Of a stretch of 64,000 bases of DNA, positions 41,868-51,030 are shown one piece after another (positions within the stretch are counted from its first letter, which is position 1; the number at the start of each line of letters is the position of its first letter). The notes below the pieces were generated by a model. It did not search any database and was not told where the DNA came from. It was given only the letters and a program-made list of their open reading frames with translations. The DNA comes from Pseudonocardia alni. GTDB taxonomy: Bacteria; Actinomycetota; Actinomycetes; Mycobacteriales; Pseudonocardiaceae. Location of the stretch: positions 4,588,001 to 4,652,000 of the forward strand of contig NZ_PHUJ01000003.1 in assembly GCF_002813375.1 (NCBI RefSeq). Direction: 5' to 3'. The translations under genes and the position numbers were made by a program.

Positions 41868-43580
41868 TCAGCCGCTGACCGGTACCACGTCCGGCGCGCC
41901 GAGCCGGGCGGCGTCGGCGGTGGCGTCGTCGGGCATCTTCTGGCTCTCCCGCTCGGCCTCGACCCGCTTGACGTAGTGGTCGACCTCGCGGGCGATCTGC
42001 TCGTCGTTCCAGCCCAGCACCGGGGCGACCAGTGTCGCGGTTTCCTCGGCGGCACCCACGCCCCGGTCGAAGGTCTCGATCGAGATCCGGGTGCGGCGGG
42101 CGAGGATGTCCTCCAGGTGCCGCGCGCCCTCGTGCGAGGCGCCGTAGACGACCTCGGCCCGCAGGTAGTCCTCGGCGCCGGTGAGCGGCTCGGCCAGGGT
42201 CGGGTCGGCGATGAGGAGGTCGAGGACCTCGTCGATCAGCGAGCCGTACCGGCCGAGCAGGTGCTCGATCCGCACCGGGTGCAGCCCGCTGCGCGCGGCG
42301 AGCTGGTGGGTCGAGTTGCGCAGCGCCGTGAAGCCCTCGGCGCCGAGCAGCGGGACCTTCTCGGTGCAGGAGGCGGGCACCTTCGCGTCGAGCGAGTGCA
42401 CGGCAGCGTCGACGGCGTCCTTGGCCATCACGCGGTAGGTCGTGTACTTGCCCCCGGCCACGACGACCAGACCGGGCACCGGCGTGGCGACGGCGTGCTC
42501 GCGGGACAGCTTCGAGGTCGCCTCGGACTCGCCGTGCAGCAGCGGGCGCAGACCGGCGTAGACGCCCTCGACGTCCTCGTGGGTCAGCGGCTGTTCCAGT
42601 ACCTCGTTGACGTGCGCGAGCAGGTACTCGATGTCGGCCGCGCTCGCCGCCGGGTGCGCCTTGTCCAGGTCCCAGTCGGTGTCGGTGGTACCGATGATCC
42701 AGTGCCGGCCCCACGGGATGACGAACAGCACCGACTTCTCGGTGCGCAGGATCAGCCCGGCGTCGCCGCGGATCCGGTCGCGGGGGACGACCAGGTGGAT
42801 GCCCTTGGACGCGCGCACCTTGAACTGGCCGCGCTCGCCGGCGAGTCCCTGGGTGTCGTCGGTCCACACCCCGGTGGCGTTGATGACCTCCTTGGCGCGG
42901 ACGTCGAACCGGTCCCCGGACTCCAGGTCCTGCACGGTCGCGCCGATCACGCGGCCGGAGTCCTTCAGCAGTCCGACGACGCGGGCGCGGGTCGCCACGT
43001 GCGCGCCGTAGGCGGCCGCGGTGCGGGCGATCTCCATGGTGTGGCGGGCGTCGTCGACCTGGGCGTCGTAGTACTCCAGGGCCCCGACCAGGGCGTCGCG
43101 ACGCAGCGAGGGCACGACCTTGCGGGCGCCGCGACGGGTGAGGTGCCGGTGGTGCGGCAGGCCGCGGGCCCGGCCGGACAGCAGCCCGAGAGAGTCGTAG
43201 AGCGCGACGCCGGCACCGGCGTAGAAGCGCTCCCACACATGGTGCTTGAGCGGGTAGACGAACGGCACCGGGCGGACGAGGTGCGGCGCGAGGGTCTGGA
43301 TCAGCAGCCCCCGCTCCTGCAGCGCCTCGGCCACCAGGCGGAAGTCGAGCATCTCCAGGTAGCGCAGACCACCGTGGATGAGCTTGGAGGAACGGCTCGA
43401 CGTGCCGGACGCGAAGTCGCGGGCCTCGACCAGCCCGGTCGACAGACCACGGGTGGCCGCGTCGAGGGCGGCACCGGCGCCGACGACGCCACCGCCGACG
43501 ACCAGCACGTCCAGTTCGCGGTCGCCCATCGCCTGCAGCGCCGTGGTACGGGCCTCCGGAGAGAGCGCCACCGATTTCAT
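41868..43580 (-). CDS. glpD: Glycerol-3-phosphate dehydrogenase, aerobic FAD type
   Basis: Oxidises sn-glycerol 3-phosphate to dihydroxyacetone phosphate and passes electrons to the quinone pool. 570 aa membrane-associated flavoprotein. FAD motif VVGGGVVGAGAALDAATRG near residue 28, then SSRSSKLIHGGLRYLE near residue 62 (substrate and flavin), VINATGVWTDD near 218, GTTDTDWD near 295, and a C-terminal all-helical cap domain. It follows glpK in the same direction; a strong hairpin separates them, so its level may be set independently. ATG at 43580. Confidence 0.95.
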   Translation of the reverse strand: MKSVALSPEARTTALQAMGDRELDVLVVGGGVVGAGAALDAATRGLSTGLVEARDFASGTSSRSSKLIHGGLRYLEMLDFRLVAEALQERGLLIQTLAPHLVRPVPFVYPLKHHVWERFYAGAGVALYDSLGLLSGRARGLPHHRHLTRRGARKVVPSLRRDALVGALEYYDAQVDDARHTMEIARTAAAYGAHVATRARVVGLLKDSGRVIGATVQDLESGDRFDVRAKEVINATGVWTDDTQGLAGERGQFKVRASKGIHLVVPRDRIRGDAGLILRTEKSVLFVIPWGRHWIIGTTDTDWDLDKAHPAASAADIEYLLAHVNEVLEQPLTHEDVEGVYAGLRPLLHGESEATSKLSREHAVATPVPGLVVVAGGKYTTYRVMAKDAVDAAVHSLDAKVPASCTEKVPLLGAEGFTALRNSTHQLAARSGLHPVRIEHLLGRYGSLIDEVLDLLIADPTLAEPLTGAEDYLRAEVVYGASHEGARHLEDILARRTRISIETFDRGVGAAEETATLVAPVLGWNDEQIAREVDHYVKRVEAERESQKMPDDATADAARLGAPDVVPVSG

Positions 43581-43662
43581 GATCAGACCTTCCTGAGTGG
43601 TTCGTGCTCGTGCTGTCCCGCCGGGGGACTACCCGTTGAACACCCGTCCGATCGCGGGTGTG

Positions 43663-43701
43663 CCCGGTGTCGCCCTCACGTGTGGTGAGGGCGACACCGG
43701 G
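43663..43701 (-). terminator. Very strong hairpin between glpK and glpD
   Basis: Perfect 17-bp stem with arms CCCGGTGTCGCCCTCAC (43663-43679) and its complement at 43685-43701, and a 5-nt loop GTGTG. It lies 6 nt beyond the glpK stop and 82 nt before the glpD start, inside an otherwise co-directional gene run. It could be a terminator or attenuator, or protect an mRNA 3' end. Confidence 0.8.
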
Positions 43702-43707
43702 GGGGGC

Positions 43708-45225
43708 CTACTGGACGTCGACCCAGTCCAGGGTCCGCTCGACGGCCTTCTTCCACCGGCCGTAACCCTCGTTGCGCTGCTCCTCGGACCAGGTCGGCTC
43801 CCAGCGCCGGGCCTCGTTCCAGTTCTCCCGCAGCTCGTCGGTGTTCTTCCAGAACCCGACGGCCAGCCCGGCCGCGTAGGCCGCACCGAGCGCGGTGGTC
43901 TCGGCGACGACGGGCCGCGAGACCGGCACACCCAGCACGTCGGCCTGGATCTGCATGCACAGCTCGTTCTGGGTGACGCCGCCGTCGACCTTCAGCGTCT
44001 CCAGGGTGACCCCGGAGTCCTGGGTCATGGCGTCGCTGACGTCGCGGGACTGGTAGCAGATCGCCTCCAGCGTGGCCCGCGCCAGGTGTGCGTTGGTGTT
44101 GAACCGGGACAGGCCGACGATCGCGCCGCGGGCGTCGGAACGCCAGTACGGCGCGAACAGGCCGGAGAACGCCGGGACGAAGTACACGCCGCCGTTGTCC
44201 TCGACCTGGCGGGCCAGCGACTCCGACTGCGAGGCGCCGGAGATGATGCCGAGCTGGTCGCGCAGCCACTGCACGGCCGAGCCGGTGACCGCGATGGAGC
44301 CCTCCAGCGCGTAGACCGGACGCTCGCCCTCGAACTGGTAGCACATCGTGGTGAGCAGGCCGGACTCCGAGCGGACCAGCTCGGTGCCGGTGTTGAGCAG
44401 CATGAAGTTGCCGGTGCCGTAGGTGTTCTTCGCCTCGCCGGGGGCGAAGCAGACCTGGCCGACGGTCGCGGCCTGCTGGTCGCCCAGGTCGCCGGTGATG
44501 GGGACCTCGCCGCCGAGCGGCCCGTTCGCCAGGGTCTTCCCGAACGCGGTCGCCGACGACGACGGCTTGATCTCCGGCAGCATCCGGCGCGGGATGCCGA
44601 AGAAGCCGAGCAGCTCGTCGTCCCAGTCGAGGGTCTCGAGGTCCATCAGCATGGTGCGGCTGGCGTTGGTCACGTCGGTGACGTGCAGCCCGCCGTTGGT
44701 GCCGCCGGTGAGGTTCCAGATGACCCAGGTGTCGGTGTTGCCGAAGACCGCGTCGCCGTTCTCCGCGGCCTCGCGGACGCCGTCGACGTTCTCCAGGATC
44801 CACTGGATCTTGCCGCCGGAGAAGTAGGTGGCGGGCGGGAGGCCCGCCTTGCGGCGGATGACGTCGCCGCGGCCGTCGCGGTCGAGCGCGGTCGCGATCC
44901 GGTCGGTGCGGGTGTCCTGCCAGACGATCGCGTTGTAGTACGGGCGCCCGGTGCGCCGATTCCACACGACGGTGGTCTCACGCTGGTTGGTGATGCCCAG
45001 CGCGACCAGGTCGGACGCGGACAGCCCGGTCTTGGTGAGTGCCTGCTGCAGGCAGGTGTTGGTGCGCTCGATGATCTCGATCGGGTCGTGCTCGACCCAG
45101 CCGGCCTGCGGCAGGATCTGCTCGTGCTCCAGCTGGTGGCGACCCACCTCGTTGCCGCTGTGGTCGAAGATCATGAAGCGGCTGGAGGTGGTGCCCTGGT
45201 CGACGGCGCCGACGAACTCGGCCAT
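43708..45225 (-). CDS. glpK: Glycerol kinase (first copy, glpF-glpD operon)
   Basis: Phosphorylates glycerol to sn-glycerol 3-phosphate in the cytoplasm with ATP. 505 aa FGGY kinase. ATP-phosphate loop [14 protein letters not shown] near residue 8; glycerol-binding [14 protein letters not shown] near residue 80 and WQDTRT near 105; [13 protein letters not shown] near 246; FSGLFAPYW near 315; [21 protein letters not shown] near 402. AAGGAGAG precedes the ATG. It is co-directional with glpF (62-nt gap). A second 505-aa kinase is encoded about 2 kb away on the other strand. Confidence 0.95.
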   Translation of the reverse strand: MAEFVGAVDQGTTSSRFMIFDHSGNEVGRHQLEHEQILPQAGWVEHDPIEIIERTNTCLQQALTKTGLSASDLVALGITNQRETTVVWNRRTGRPYYNAIVWQDTRTDRIATALDRDGRGDVIRRKAGLPPATYFSGGKIQWILENVDGVREAAENGDAVFGNTDTWVIWNLTGGTNGGLHVTDVTNASRTMLMDLETLDWDDELLGFFGIPRRMLPEIKPSSSATAFGKTLANGPLGGEVPITGDLGDQQAATVGQVCFAPGEAKNTYGTGNFMLLNTGTELVRSESGLLTTMCYQFEGERPVYALEGSIAVTGSAVQWLRDQLGIISGASQSESLARQVEDNGGVYFVPAFSGLFAPYWRSDARGAIVGLSRFNTNAHLARATLEAICYQSRDVSDAMTQDSGVTLETLKVDGGVTQNELCMQIQADVLGVPVSRPVVAETTALGAAYAAGLAVGFWKNTDELRENWNEARRWEPTWSEEQRNEGYGRWKKAVERTLDWVDVQ

Positions 45226-45287
45226 TGAGCTCTCCTTCTTGCGGGGATCGGGGCGGGGGTGGGGCGGGCGGACGGGGGTCGGCCGGG

Positions 45288-46118
45288 TCAGACCCGCCCG
45301 ACCTCCTGCGGAGCGTCCTCGGCGGGGATGTATCGGTCGATGAGGGCCTTGAACAGGCCGCCCCCGATCAGGGCGCCGATCAGCGGAGCGACGATCGGAA
45401 GCCACCAGTAGGGCGTGCCGTCGCCGGTCACCCAGGCGGTGTCGTAGCCGGTGACCCAGGAGGCCAGCCGCGGCCCGAAGTCGCGGGCGGGGTTGATGGC
45501 GTAGCCGGCGTTCGCACCCCAGGCCATGCCGATGCCGACGACCAGGATGCCGATCATGAACGGCGCCATGTTGGCCATCGGGCCCTTGTTGCGGGGGTGG
45601 ACCAGCGCGAAGATCACGAACACCAGGATCGCGGTGCCGACGACCTGGTCGAAGAACGCCGTGGTGATGGTGGTCGGCGCGCCCGGCGAGGTCGAGAAGA
45701 TGCCCTGGGTCTCGGTGAGGTTCGGGTCGACCGACCGGATGAAGTCGGCGTAGACGAACCGCACGATCAGCGCGGCGACGAACGCGCCGAGGGTCTGGGC
45801 CAGGACGAACGGGCCGACCTTGCGCCACGGGAAGCCCTCGTACACGGCGAAGGCCAGCGTGACCGCCGGGTTGAGGTGCGCGCCGGAGATCCGGCCGGCG
45901 ACGTAGACGCCCAGCATGACGCCGAAGCCCCAGGCCCAGGCGATGGAGTCGTACTGGCCGTTGGAGCCGTCCGGCGTGGTCGTCACCTGCGCGACGACGC
46001 CGACGCCGAACAGGATGAGGATCATCGTGCCCGCGAACTCGGCGCTCAGCTCGCCGAGCAGCGAGGGCGCCTTCTCGGTGGTGGCGGGCGCGGCCGCGGT
46101 GTTCTCGGAGCTCGTCAT
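45288..46118 (-). CDS. glpF: Glycerol facilitator (MIP/aquaglyceroporin)
   Basis: 276 aa, six-helix channel with two half-helices. The NPA boxes are [10 protein letters not shown] near residue 95 and [12 protein letters not shown] near residue 217; the Asp after the second NPA box and the following Arg mark aquaglyceroporins rather than strict aquaporins. Helix 1 is [23 protein letters not shown] with AAGGGGG upstream. First gene of the glpF-glpK-glpD run, divergent from the IclR regulator, which probably controls it. Confidence 0.94.
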   Translation of the reverse strand: MTSSENTAAAPATTEKAPSLLGELSAEFAGTMILILFGVGVVAQVTTTPDGSNGQYDSIAWAWGFGVMLGVYVAGRISGAHLNPAVTLAFAVYEGFPWRKVGPFVLAQTLGAFVAALIVRFVYADFIRSVDPNLTETQGIFSTSPGAPTTITTAFFDQVVGTAILVFVIFALVHPRNKGPMANMAPFMIGILVVGIGMAWGANAGYAINPARDFGPRLASWVTGYDTAWVTGDGTPYWWLPIVAPLIGALIGGGLFKALIDRYIPAEDAPQEVGRV

Positions 46119-46215
46119 CGAACCCCCTTCTGGGTGAGTCCCCCTCGCGGGGCCGGGCGGCCCCGCCGTGTGCGACGCGACGCTAGGAGCGCGCCGGGCG
46201 CCGGGCAACGCGATC

Positions 46216-46234
46216 CGTTCGACGATGCCGAACG
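46216..46234. promoter_or_regulatory. Putative operator between glpF and the IclR regulator
   Basis: Inverted repeat CGTTCG-ACGATGC-CGAACG, centred in the 177-nt divergent intergenic region. An outer CAACG/CGTTG pair adds partial symmetry. IclR-type regulators such as the Streptomyces glycerol regulator GylR bind short inverted repeats in this kind of location. No experimental support. Confidence 0.5.
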
Positions 46235-46283
46235 TTGCGGGTCGATCGGCCCATGATCGAGTACACATGGCGTCCGTACGGCC

Positions 46284-46289
46284 TACGAT
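46284..46289 (+). promoter_or_regulatory. Putative -10 of the IclR regulator gene
   Basis: TACGAT 6 nt before the GTG start at 46296, close enough for a leaderless transcript. The start codon lacks a ribosome-binding sequence. The -35 is not clear. Confidence 0.4.
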
Positions 46290-46295
46290 CGCGGT

Positions 46296-47057
46296 GTGGC
46301 GCGGGCGATCCAGTCGGTGGAGCGGGCGGCCGCGCTGCTGCGGCTGCTCGGCGGTGCGGGGCGACCACTGGCGCTCGCCGAGCTGGCGGCGGCGCTGGAC
46401 CTGCCGCGCCCCACCGCGCACGGGCTGCTCCGCACGCTGCGCGAGGAGGGCCTGGTGGCGCAGGAGCCGTCGTCCGGCCGCTACCTGCTGGGCGAGGGAC
46501 TGGGGCGGCTGGGCACCCCGTGGGACCGGCACGACCTGCGCGCCCGGGCGATGAACTGGGCCGATGCGCTGGCGGCGGGCACCGGCTGCGCGGTGTACCT
46601 GGGAGTGCCGTCCGCCGACGGGGCCGGGGTCGACCTGGTGCACCACGTGTTCCGGCCGGACGACACACCGCAGCGGCTGCGGACCAACACCACGCAGCCG
46701 TTGCACGCGACGGCGTGGGGGCGGTGCCTGCTGGCCTTCGCGCCGGCGTCGGTGCGGGCGGTCGAGCCGCTGGAGACCTACACCCGCGCGACCGTGACCG
46801 ACCCGGCGGTACTGGCCCGGGAGATCACGACGACGCGCCGCCGCGGCTGGGCGGACGACGCAGGCGGCTGGGAACCGGGGGTCGGGGGCCTCGCGGTACC
46901 GGTGCGCAGCGGGGGTGGGCTGACCGTCGCGGCGCTCGGGATCGGTGCGCCGGTGGAGGAGCTGTTCGCCGCCGACGGGCGGGCCCGGCCCGAGCCCGTC
47001 GTCGAGCTTGTCGCCGCGGCCGGGGAGATCGCCGACGGGCTGGAGGGACTGACGTGA
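46296..47057 (+). CDS. IclR family transcriptional regulator (GylR-like)
   Basis: 253 aa. N-terminal winged helix: [36 protein letters not shown] and [16 protein letters not shown] at residues 6-70. C-terminal IclR effector domain at about 80-245 with [33 protein letters not shown] and a cAMP-receptor-like regulatory fold. Its position between divergent glycerol genes and the resemblance to Streptomyces GylR point to glycerol or glycerol-3-phosphate sensing. The stop overlaps the start of glpK2 (GTGA), so regulator and second kinase are translated together. Confidence 0.87.
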   Translation: MARAIQSVERAAALLRLLGGAGRPLALAELAAALDLPRPTAHGLLRTLREEGLVAQEPSSGRYLLGEGLGRLGTPWDRHDLRARAMNWADALAAGTGCAVYLGVPSADGAGVDLVHHVFRPDDTPQRLRTNTTQPLHATAWGRCLLAFAPASVRAVEPLETYTRATVTDPAVLAREITTTRRRGWADDAGGWEPGVGGLAVPVRSGGGLTVAALGIGAPVEELFAADGRARPEPVVELVAAAGEIADGLEGLT

Positions 47058-48571
47058 GCACGGTCGCGGCGGGGGAGCGGGTGGTCGCCGCCATCGACCA
47101 GGGGACGACCTCGACGCGGTGCCTGCTGTTCACACGCTCGGGACGGATGGTCGCCGTCGCCCAGCGCGAGCACCGCCAGCACTTCCCGAGCCCGGGCCGC
47201 GCCGAGCACGACGCCTCGGAGATCTGGCGTGCGGTGACCCGGGTCGTGCCCGCCGCGCTGCGCCGCGCCGGCCTGGGGCCGCAGAACGTGGTCGCGCTCG
47301 GGATCGCGAACCAGCGCGAGACGACGGTCGTCTGGAACCGCCGCACCGGGGTCCCGCTCGCGCGGGCGATCACCTGGCAGGACACCCGGACCACCGACAT
47401 CGTCGCCGGGCTTGCCGCCGACGCCGACGCCGCCCGCTGGGCCCGGGTGAGCGGGCTCGGCCCGGCGACGTACTTCGCGGGCCCCCGGCTGCAGTGGCTG
47501 CTCGACCACGTGCCCGGTGCGCGCGACGGCGCCGAGCGCGGCGAGGTCCTGTTCGGGACCATGGAGTCCTGGCTGATCTGGAACCTGACCGGCGGCCCCG
47601 ACGGCGGCGTGCACGTCACCGACGTCACCAACGCCAGCCGCACGATGCTGATGGACCTGCGCACGCTGGAGTGGTCCGACGCGCTGTGCTCGGCGTTGCG
47701 GGTACCGCGGGCGATGCTGCCGACGATCGTGCCGAACTCCCGGGTGTACGGCCGGTGTGCCGGTCTGCTGGACGGGGTGCCGGTGGCCGGGGCGCTCGGC
47801 GACCAGCAGGCCGCGCTGGTCGGCCAGACGTGCTTCGCGCCCGGCGAGGCGAAGTGCACCTACGGGACGGGTGCGTTCCTGCTGAAGAACACCGGCTCGC
47901 GCATCGCCGGGTCCGAGGCCGGTCTGATCCCGACCGTCGGTTACCTGCTCGGGGACCGGCCGGTCTACGCGCTCGAGGGCTCCATCGCGATGACGGGCTC
48001 GTTGGTCCAGTGGTTCCGCGACGCGCTGGGCATGATCTCCACGGCGGCCCGGATCGAGACGCTCGCACTGACCGTCCCGGACAACGGCGGCTGCTATGTC
48101 GTCCCCGCCTTCTCCGGTCTCTACGCCCCGCACTGGTACCCCGACGCCCGCGGGGTGATCGTCGGCCTGACCTCCTACATCCACCGCGGCCACCTCGCCC
48201 GCGCGGTGCTGGAGGCGACCGCGTGGCAGACCCGTGAGGTGCTCGACGCGATGAACGCCGACTCCGGCCTTCCCGTCACCCGCCTGAAGGTCGACGGCGG
48301 CATGACCGCGAACCACCTGCTCATGCAGTGCGTCGCCGACGTCCTGGACCTCACGGTGGAACGCCCCCTGGGTTCGGAGGCGGTGTCGCTCGGCGCGGCG
48401 TACGCGGCCGGCCTGGCCGTCGGCTACTGGCCGGACCCGGAGGTGCTGCGCCGCAACTGGCACCGAGCGGCCGCCTGGGAGCCGAGGATGGACCCGGGTC
48501 TGCGCCGCCGCGAGCACGACAACTGGAAGCGGGCGGTGCAGCGGAGCACGGGGTGGGCGCGCCCGGACTGA
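47054..48571 (+). CDS. glpK: Glycerol kinase, second copy coupled to IclR regulator
   Basis: 505 aa FGGY kinase, the same length as the first copy, with all the glycerol kinase sites kept: [14 protein letters not shown] near residue 13, [14 protein letters not shown] near 92, [21 protein letters not shown] near 256, FSGLYAPHW near 353, [19 protein letters not shown] near 412. The sequences differ clearly, so this is an old duplication or an import, not a recent copy. GTG start overlaps the IclR stop. It may provide basal kinase activity to make the inducer glycerol 3-phosphate, while the first copy is the induced enzyme; that division is inference. It could act on a related polyol. Confidence 0.9.
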   Translation: MSTVAAGERVVAAIDQGTTSTRCLLFTRSGRMVAVAQREHRQHFPSPGRAEHDASEIWRAVTRVVPAALRRAGLGPQNVVALGIANQRETTVVWNRRTGVPLARAITWQDTRTTDIVAGLAADADAARWARVSGLGPATYFAGPRLQWLLDHVPGARDGAERGEVLFGTMESWLIWNLTGGPDGGVHVTDVTNASRTMLMDLRTLEWSDALCSALRVPRAMLPTIVPNSRVYGRCAGLLDGVPVAGALGDQQAALVGQTCFAPGEAKCTYGTGAFLLKNTGSRIAGSEAGLIPTVGYLLGDRPVYALEGSIAMTGSLVQWFRDALGMISTAARIETLALTVPDNGGCYVVPAFSGLYAPHWYPDARGVIVGLTSYIHRGHLARAVLEATAWQTREVLDAMNADSGLPVTRLKVDGGMTANHLLMQCVADVLDLTVERPLGSEAVSLGAAYAAGLAVGYWPDPEVLRRNWHRAAAWEPRMDPGLRRREHDNWKRAVQRSTGWARPD

Positions 48572-48598
48572 GCCTCGCGGGGACGTGCCGCGGACGCC

Positions 48599-49567
48599 TC
48601 AGCGTTCTGCCGCCCGCTGCCGACGCCGGCGGACCCGGTCCCGGTACTGGTGGTCCCGCATCTCCTGGAACCGGCGCACGGCGACGTCGAGGATCCGCCC
48701 GGTCACCGGCGCGAACCAGTCGATCCACTCCCCGGGGACACCGGTCACGATCCGCCGGGCGCCGGTGTCGGTCACGTCCTCCCAGAGGATCTCGTGGGCC
48801 CGGGCGGACGCCAGGACGAGCAGCCGGCGACCGTCCTCGGGATCCGGCTCGCGTTCGATCAGGTCGCGCTCCTCCAGCCGCGCGAGCAGCCGGGTGGTGC
48901 CTCCGGTCGCGAGCCCGACGGTCTCCGCGACCTCGGCGCCGGTCATGGCCCGACGGGCGAGCAGCAGCTCGGCGAGCACCGTGTACTCGTGCACCGTCAG
49001 CCCGAACCGCTCGGCGACGGACCGGATCCGGTAGAAGCCGAGCAGCTCCGCCCTGGCGAGGAGCGGTCCGAGCACCTCCGCGGTCTCGGCCCGGATCCGG
49101 CGGTCCTCCTCCGCCTCCGTCCGCCACGCGCGCGTGTCCCGTCCGACGGCCCCGATGTCCCCGGCGGCCCCGGTGCCCCCGATGTCCCCGGCGGCCCCGG
49201 TGCCCCCGGCGGCCCCGGTGCCCCCGGCGTCTCGGACGGCCTCCGATGATCCGAGGCCATCGGGAGGCGGGCTCCCCGGAGTGGAGTCCGGACGGATTCG
49301 CTTACCGGGTAAGCGAGTTCCGCGGACCTCCCCACCCGACGCGACGGTCGACCGGTCCTCGCCGCGTGGCCGGGCGGAGCCGGGGTCGGAGCCGGGGTCG
49401 GAGCCGGGGTCGGAGCCGCCGGCCGGATCCGACGACCCCTTCCCGCGAATTCGCTTACCCGGTAAGCGAATTCGCGGAACAGCGATACCCCAGGAGCTCC
49501 GGTCGGGTCCGCCGAGCATGTCGTGGGCCGTGTCGTGGGCCGTGTCGTGGGAGGTGTCGCGCCGCAT
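48599..49567 (-). CDS. MarR family regulator with repeat-built N-terminal extension
   Basis: The C-terminal 158 residues are a normal MarR winged helix: AELLGFYRIRSVAERFGLTV, AEVAETVGLATGGTTRLLARL (recognition helix) and EREPDPEDGRRLLVLA (wing). Upstream of it the frame stays open for about 165 more residues, made of four in-frame short repeats (units 27/18, 12 and 12 bp) that encode GTGAAGDIG-, SDPG- and HDTA-type peptides, with the motif LPGKRIR twice where two palindromes are read. All unit lengths are multiples of three, which supports translation, but no good ribosome site is present at ATG 49567 or ATG 49519. A GTG at 49075 would give a normal 158-aa MarR. Convergent with glpK2. Confidence 0.65.
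   Translation of the reverse strand: MRRDTSHDTAHDTAHDMLGGPDRSSWGIAVPRIRLPGKRIRGKGSSDPAGGSDPGSDPGSDPGSARPRGEDRSTVASGGEVRGTRLPGKRIRPDSTPGSPPPDGLGSSEAVRDAGGTGAAGGTGAAGDIGGTGAAGDIGAVGRDTRAWRTEAEEDRRIRAETAEVLGPLLARAELLGFYRIRSVAERFGLTVHEYTVLAELLLARRAMTGAEVAETVGLATGGTTRLLARLEERDLIEREPDPEDGRRLLVLASARAHEILWEDVTDTGARRIVTGVPGEWIDWFAPVTGRILDVAVRRFQEMRDHQYRDRVRRRRQRAAER
49151..49222. repeat. Tandem repeat, 27-bp unit twice plus an 18-bp partial unit
   Basis: Exact copies at 49151-49177 and 49178-49204, followed by an 18-bp shortened copy at 49205-49222. On the minus strand they encode Gly/Ala-rich GTGAAGDIG repeats in the MarR N-terminal extension. Confidence 0.85.
49298..49316. promoter_or_regulatory. 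Palindrome 1, putative MarR-type operator
   Basis: TCGCTTACC-G-GGTAAGCGA, 9-bp perfect arms around one base, with partial symmetry beyond. It shares its core exactly with palindrome 2, 153 bp away centre to centre. It lies upstream of the MarR DNA-binding domain on the minus strand. Confidence 0.7.
49376..49418. repeat. 12-bp tandem repeat (SDPG-coding)
   Basis: About three and a half copies of a 12-bp unit containing CCGGGGTCGGAG. On the minus strand it encodes successive SDPG units of the MarR extension. Confidence 0.8.
49443..49477. promoter_or_regulatory. Palindrome 2, 35-bp perfect inverted repeat, putative operator
   Basis: 17-bp perfect arms, CCGCGAATTCGCTTACC and its complement, around a single central C. 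The inner 9 bp match palindrome 1. It is far longer and more AT-rich in its arms (GAATTCGCTTA) than chance expects in this GC-rich background. Likely bound by a dimeric regulator, most simply the MarR protein itself. Confidence 0.75.
49519..49558. repeat. 12-bp tandem repeat (HDTA-coding)
   Basis: Three copies of the 12-bp unit TGTCGTGGGCCG, the third with two changes, plus a partial fourth. On the minus strand it encodes HDTS-HDTA-HDTA near the proposed N-terminus of the MarR protein. Confidence 0.8.
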
Positions 49568-49674
49568 GGGGAAGCGGTAGCAGACCGGGCGGTCCACCAC
49601 TGCGGATTCCGCTGAGCGGTTCGCGATCGTGGCGCCCGGCCGGAGGCCGCCGTCGGTGAAGGTGGGATGGGCGG

Positions 49675-51030
49675 TCAGCGGGTGAACGCCCCGGCGTCGG
49701 TCAGGTCGGCGGTGCGGGTCTCGTGCAGGCCCCACACGCACAGGCCGGACACGGCGGCCAGTCCGGCGATCAGCAGCGACACCGGCCAGGAGGCGCCGGT
49801 CGCGGCGACCAGGCTCGTCGCGAGCAGCGGCGTGATGCCGCCGCCGACGATGCTGGAGGCGTTGTAGCCGATCGACGCCCCGGTGTAGCGGTAGCGGGTC
49901 GCGAACAGCTCCGGCAGGAACGCGCCCATCGGGGCGAACACGCCGGCGAAGGCGATCATCGCGACCGAGAAGCCGACTGCGATGAGGACCCCGTCACCGG
50001 TCCCGAGCAGCCAGAACAGCGGGAACGCCCACAGCACCGCCAGGATGCAGGCCCACAGACACACCCGGCGCCGTCCGACCCGGTCCGAGAGCACCGCGAG
50101 GACCGGTGTCGCCACGCCCATCACCGCGGCCGCGACCATGGCCGCGACCAGCAGTGTCGTACGGGACAGACCGAGCTCGGAGGTGCCGTAGGACAGGCTG
50201 AACGTGGTGACCGTGTAGAAGATCGTGTGGGTGATGATCATCCCGCCGGTCGCGAGGAGCAGGGACCGGGGCTGGCGGCGCACCACCTCGGCGACCGGCG
50301 CCTTCTCACGCTCCTGCTCGCGCATCGCCTTCTCGAACACCGGGGTCTCGGCGATCCGCAGCCGGATGTAGAGCCCGACGACCACCAGGACCGCGCTGGC
50401 CAGGAACGGCACCCGCCAGCCCCAGGCGGCGAACTGGGCGTCGGTCAGGGCTGCGGAGAGCGCGAGGAACGCCCCGCTCGCGATGATGAACCCGACCGCC
50501 GGGCCGACCTGCGGGAAGCTCGAATACAGCCCGCGACGTCCCTCGGGCGCGTGCTCGGTGGCCATCAGGACCGCACCGCCCCACTCGCCGCCGAGCCCGA
50601 AGCCCTGCAGGAACCGGCACAGCACCAGCAGGACGGGCGCGGCGATCCCGATCGTCGAGTACGTCGGCAGCAGTCCGATCGCGACGGTGCCGACCCCCAT
50701 CGTCAGCAGCGAGACCACCAGGGTCGCCTTGCGGCCGACCCGGTCGCCGAAGTGCCCGAAGGCGACCGCGCCGACCGGGCGTGCGACGAACCCGACGCCG
50801 AAGGTCGCGAACGCCGCCAGCGTGCCGACCAGGGGGTCGAGGTCGGGGAAGAACAGCGTGCCGAAGACCAGGGCCGCGGCGGTGCCGTAGATGTAGAAGT
50901 CGTAGAACTCGATCGCGGTGCCGATGAAGCTGGCGACGGCGATGCGCTGCGCCGACATGGTCGGAGCGGCGGTCTCCGCGTCCGGCCCCCTCGTCGCACC
51001 CGGTCCGGTCGATGCGTCCGGTTCGGTCAC
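49675..51030 (-). CDS. MHS-family metabolite:H+ symporter (MFS)
   Basis: 451 aa, 12 helices. Hallmarks of the metabolite:H+ symporter group: SFIGTAIEFYDFYIYGTAAALVF in helix 1, FGHFGDRVGRKATLV (motif A), QGFGLGGEWGGAVLMATEH in helix 4-5, and SDRVGRRRV in the second half. Members take up citrate, ketoglutarate, shikimate, proline/betaine or other small acids. The GTG start at 51030 has a purine-rich GGAGGGGA upstream and overlaps the GntR stop (GTGA). It is the last gene of a three-gene coupled operon: oxidoreductase - GntR - symporter. Confidence 0.88.
   Translation of the reverse strand: MTEPDASTGPGATRGPDAETAAPTMSAQRIAVASFIGTAIEFYDFYIYGTAAALVFGTLFFPDLDPLVGTLAAFATFGVGFVARPVGAVAFGHFGDRVGRKATLVVSLLTMGVGTVAIGLLPTYSTIGIAAPVLLVLCRFLQGFGLGGEWGGAVLMATEHAPEGRRGLYSSFPQVGPAVGFIIASGAFLALSAALTDAQFAAWGWRVPFLASAVLVVVGLYIRLRIAETPVFEKAMREQEREKAPVAEVVRRQPRSLLLATGGMIITHTIFYTVTTFSLSYGTSELGLSRTTLLVAAMVAAAVMGVATPVLAVLSDRVGRRRVCLWACILAVLWAFPLFWLLGTGDGVLIAVGFSVAMIAFAGVFAPMGAFLPELFATRYRYTGASIGYNASSIVGGGITPLLATSLVAATGASWPVSLLIAGLAAVSGLCVWGLHETRTADLTDAGAFTR

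Noticed and set aside
47054-48571. The second FGGY kinase as a xylulokinase or gluconokinase
   Set aside because: It keeps the glycerol kinase-specific [20 protein letters not shown] and [10 protein letters not shown] motifs and the 505-aa length.
48997-49249. An alternative start ATG at about 49249 for the MarR gene
   Set aside because: It is in a different frame, giving Pro/Gly-rich sequence that does not connect to the winged-helix domain.
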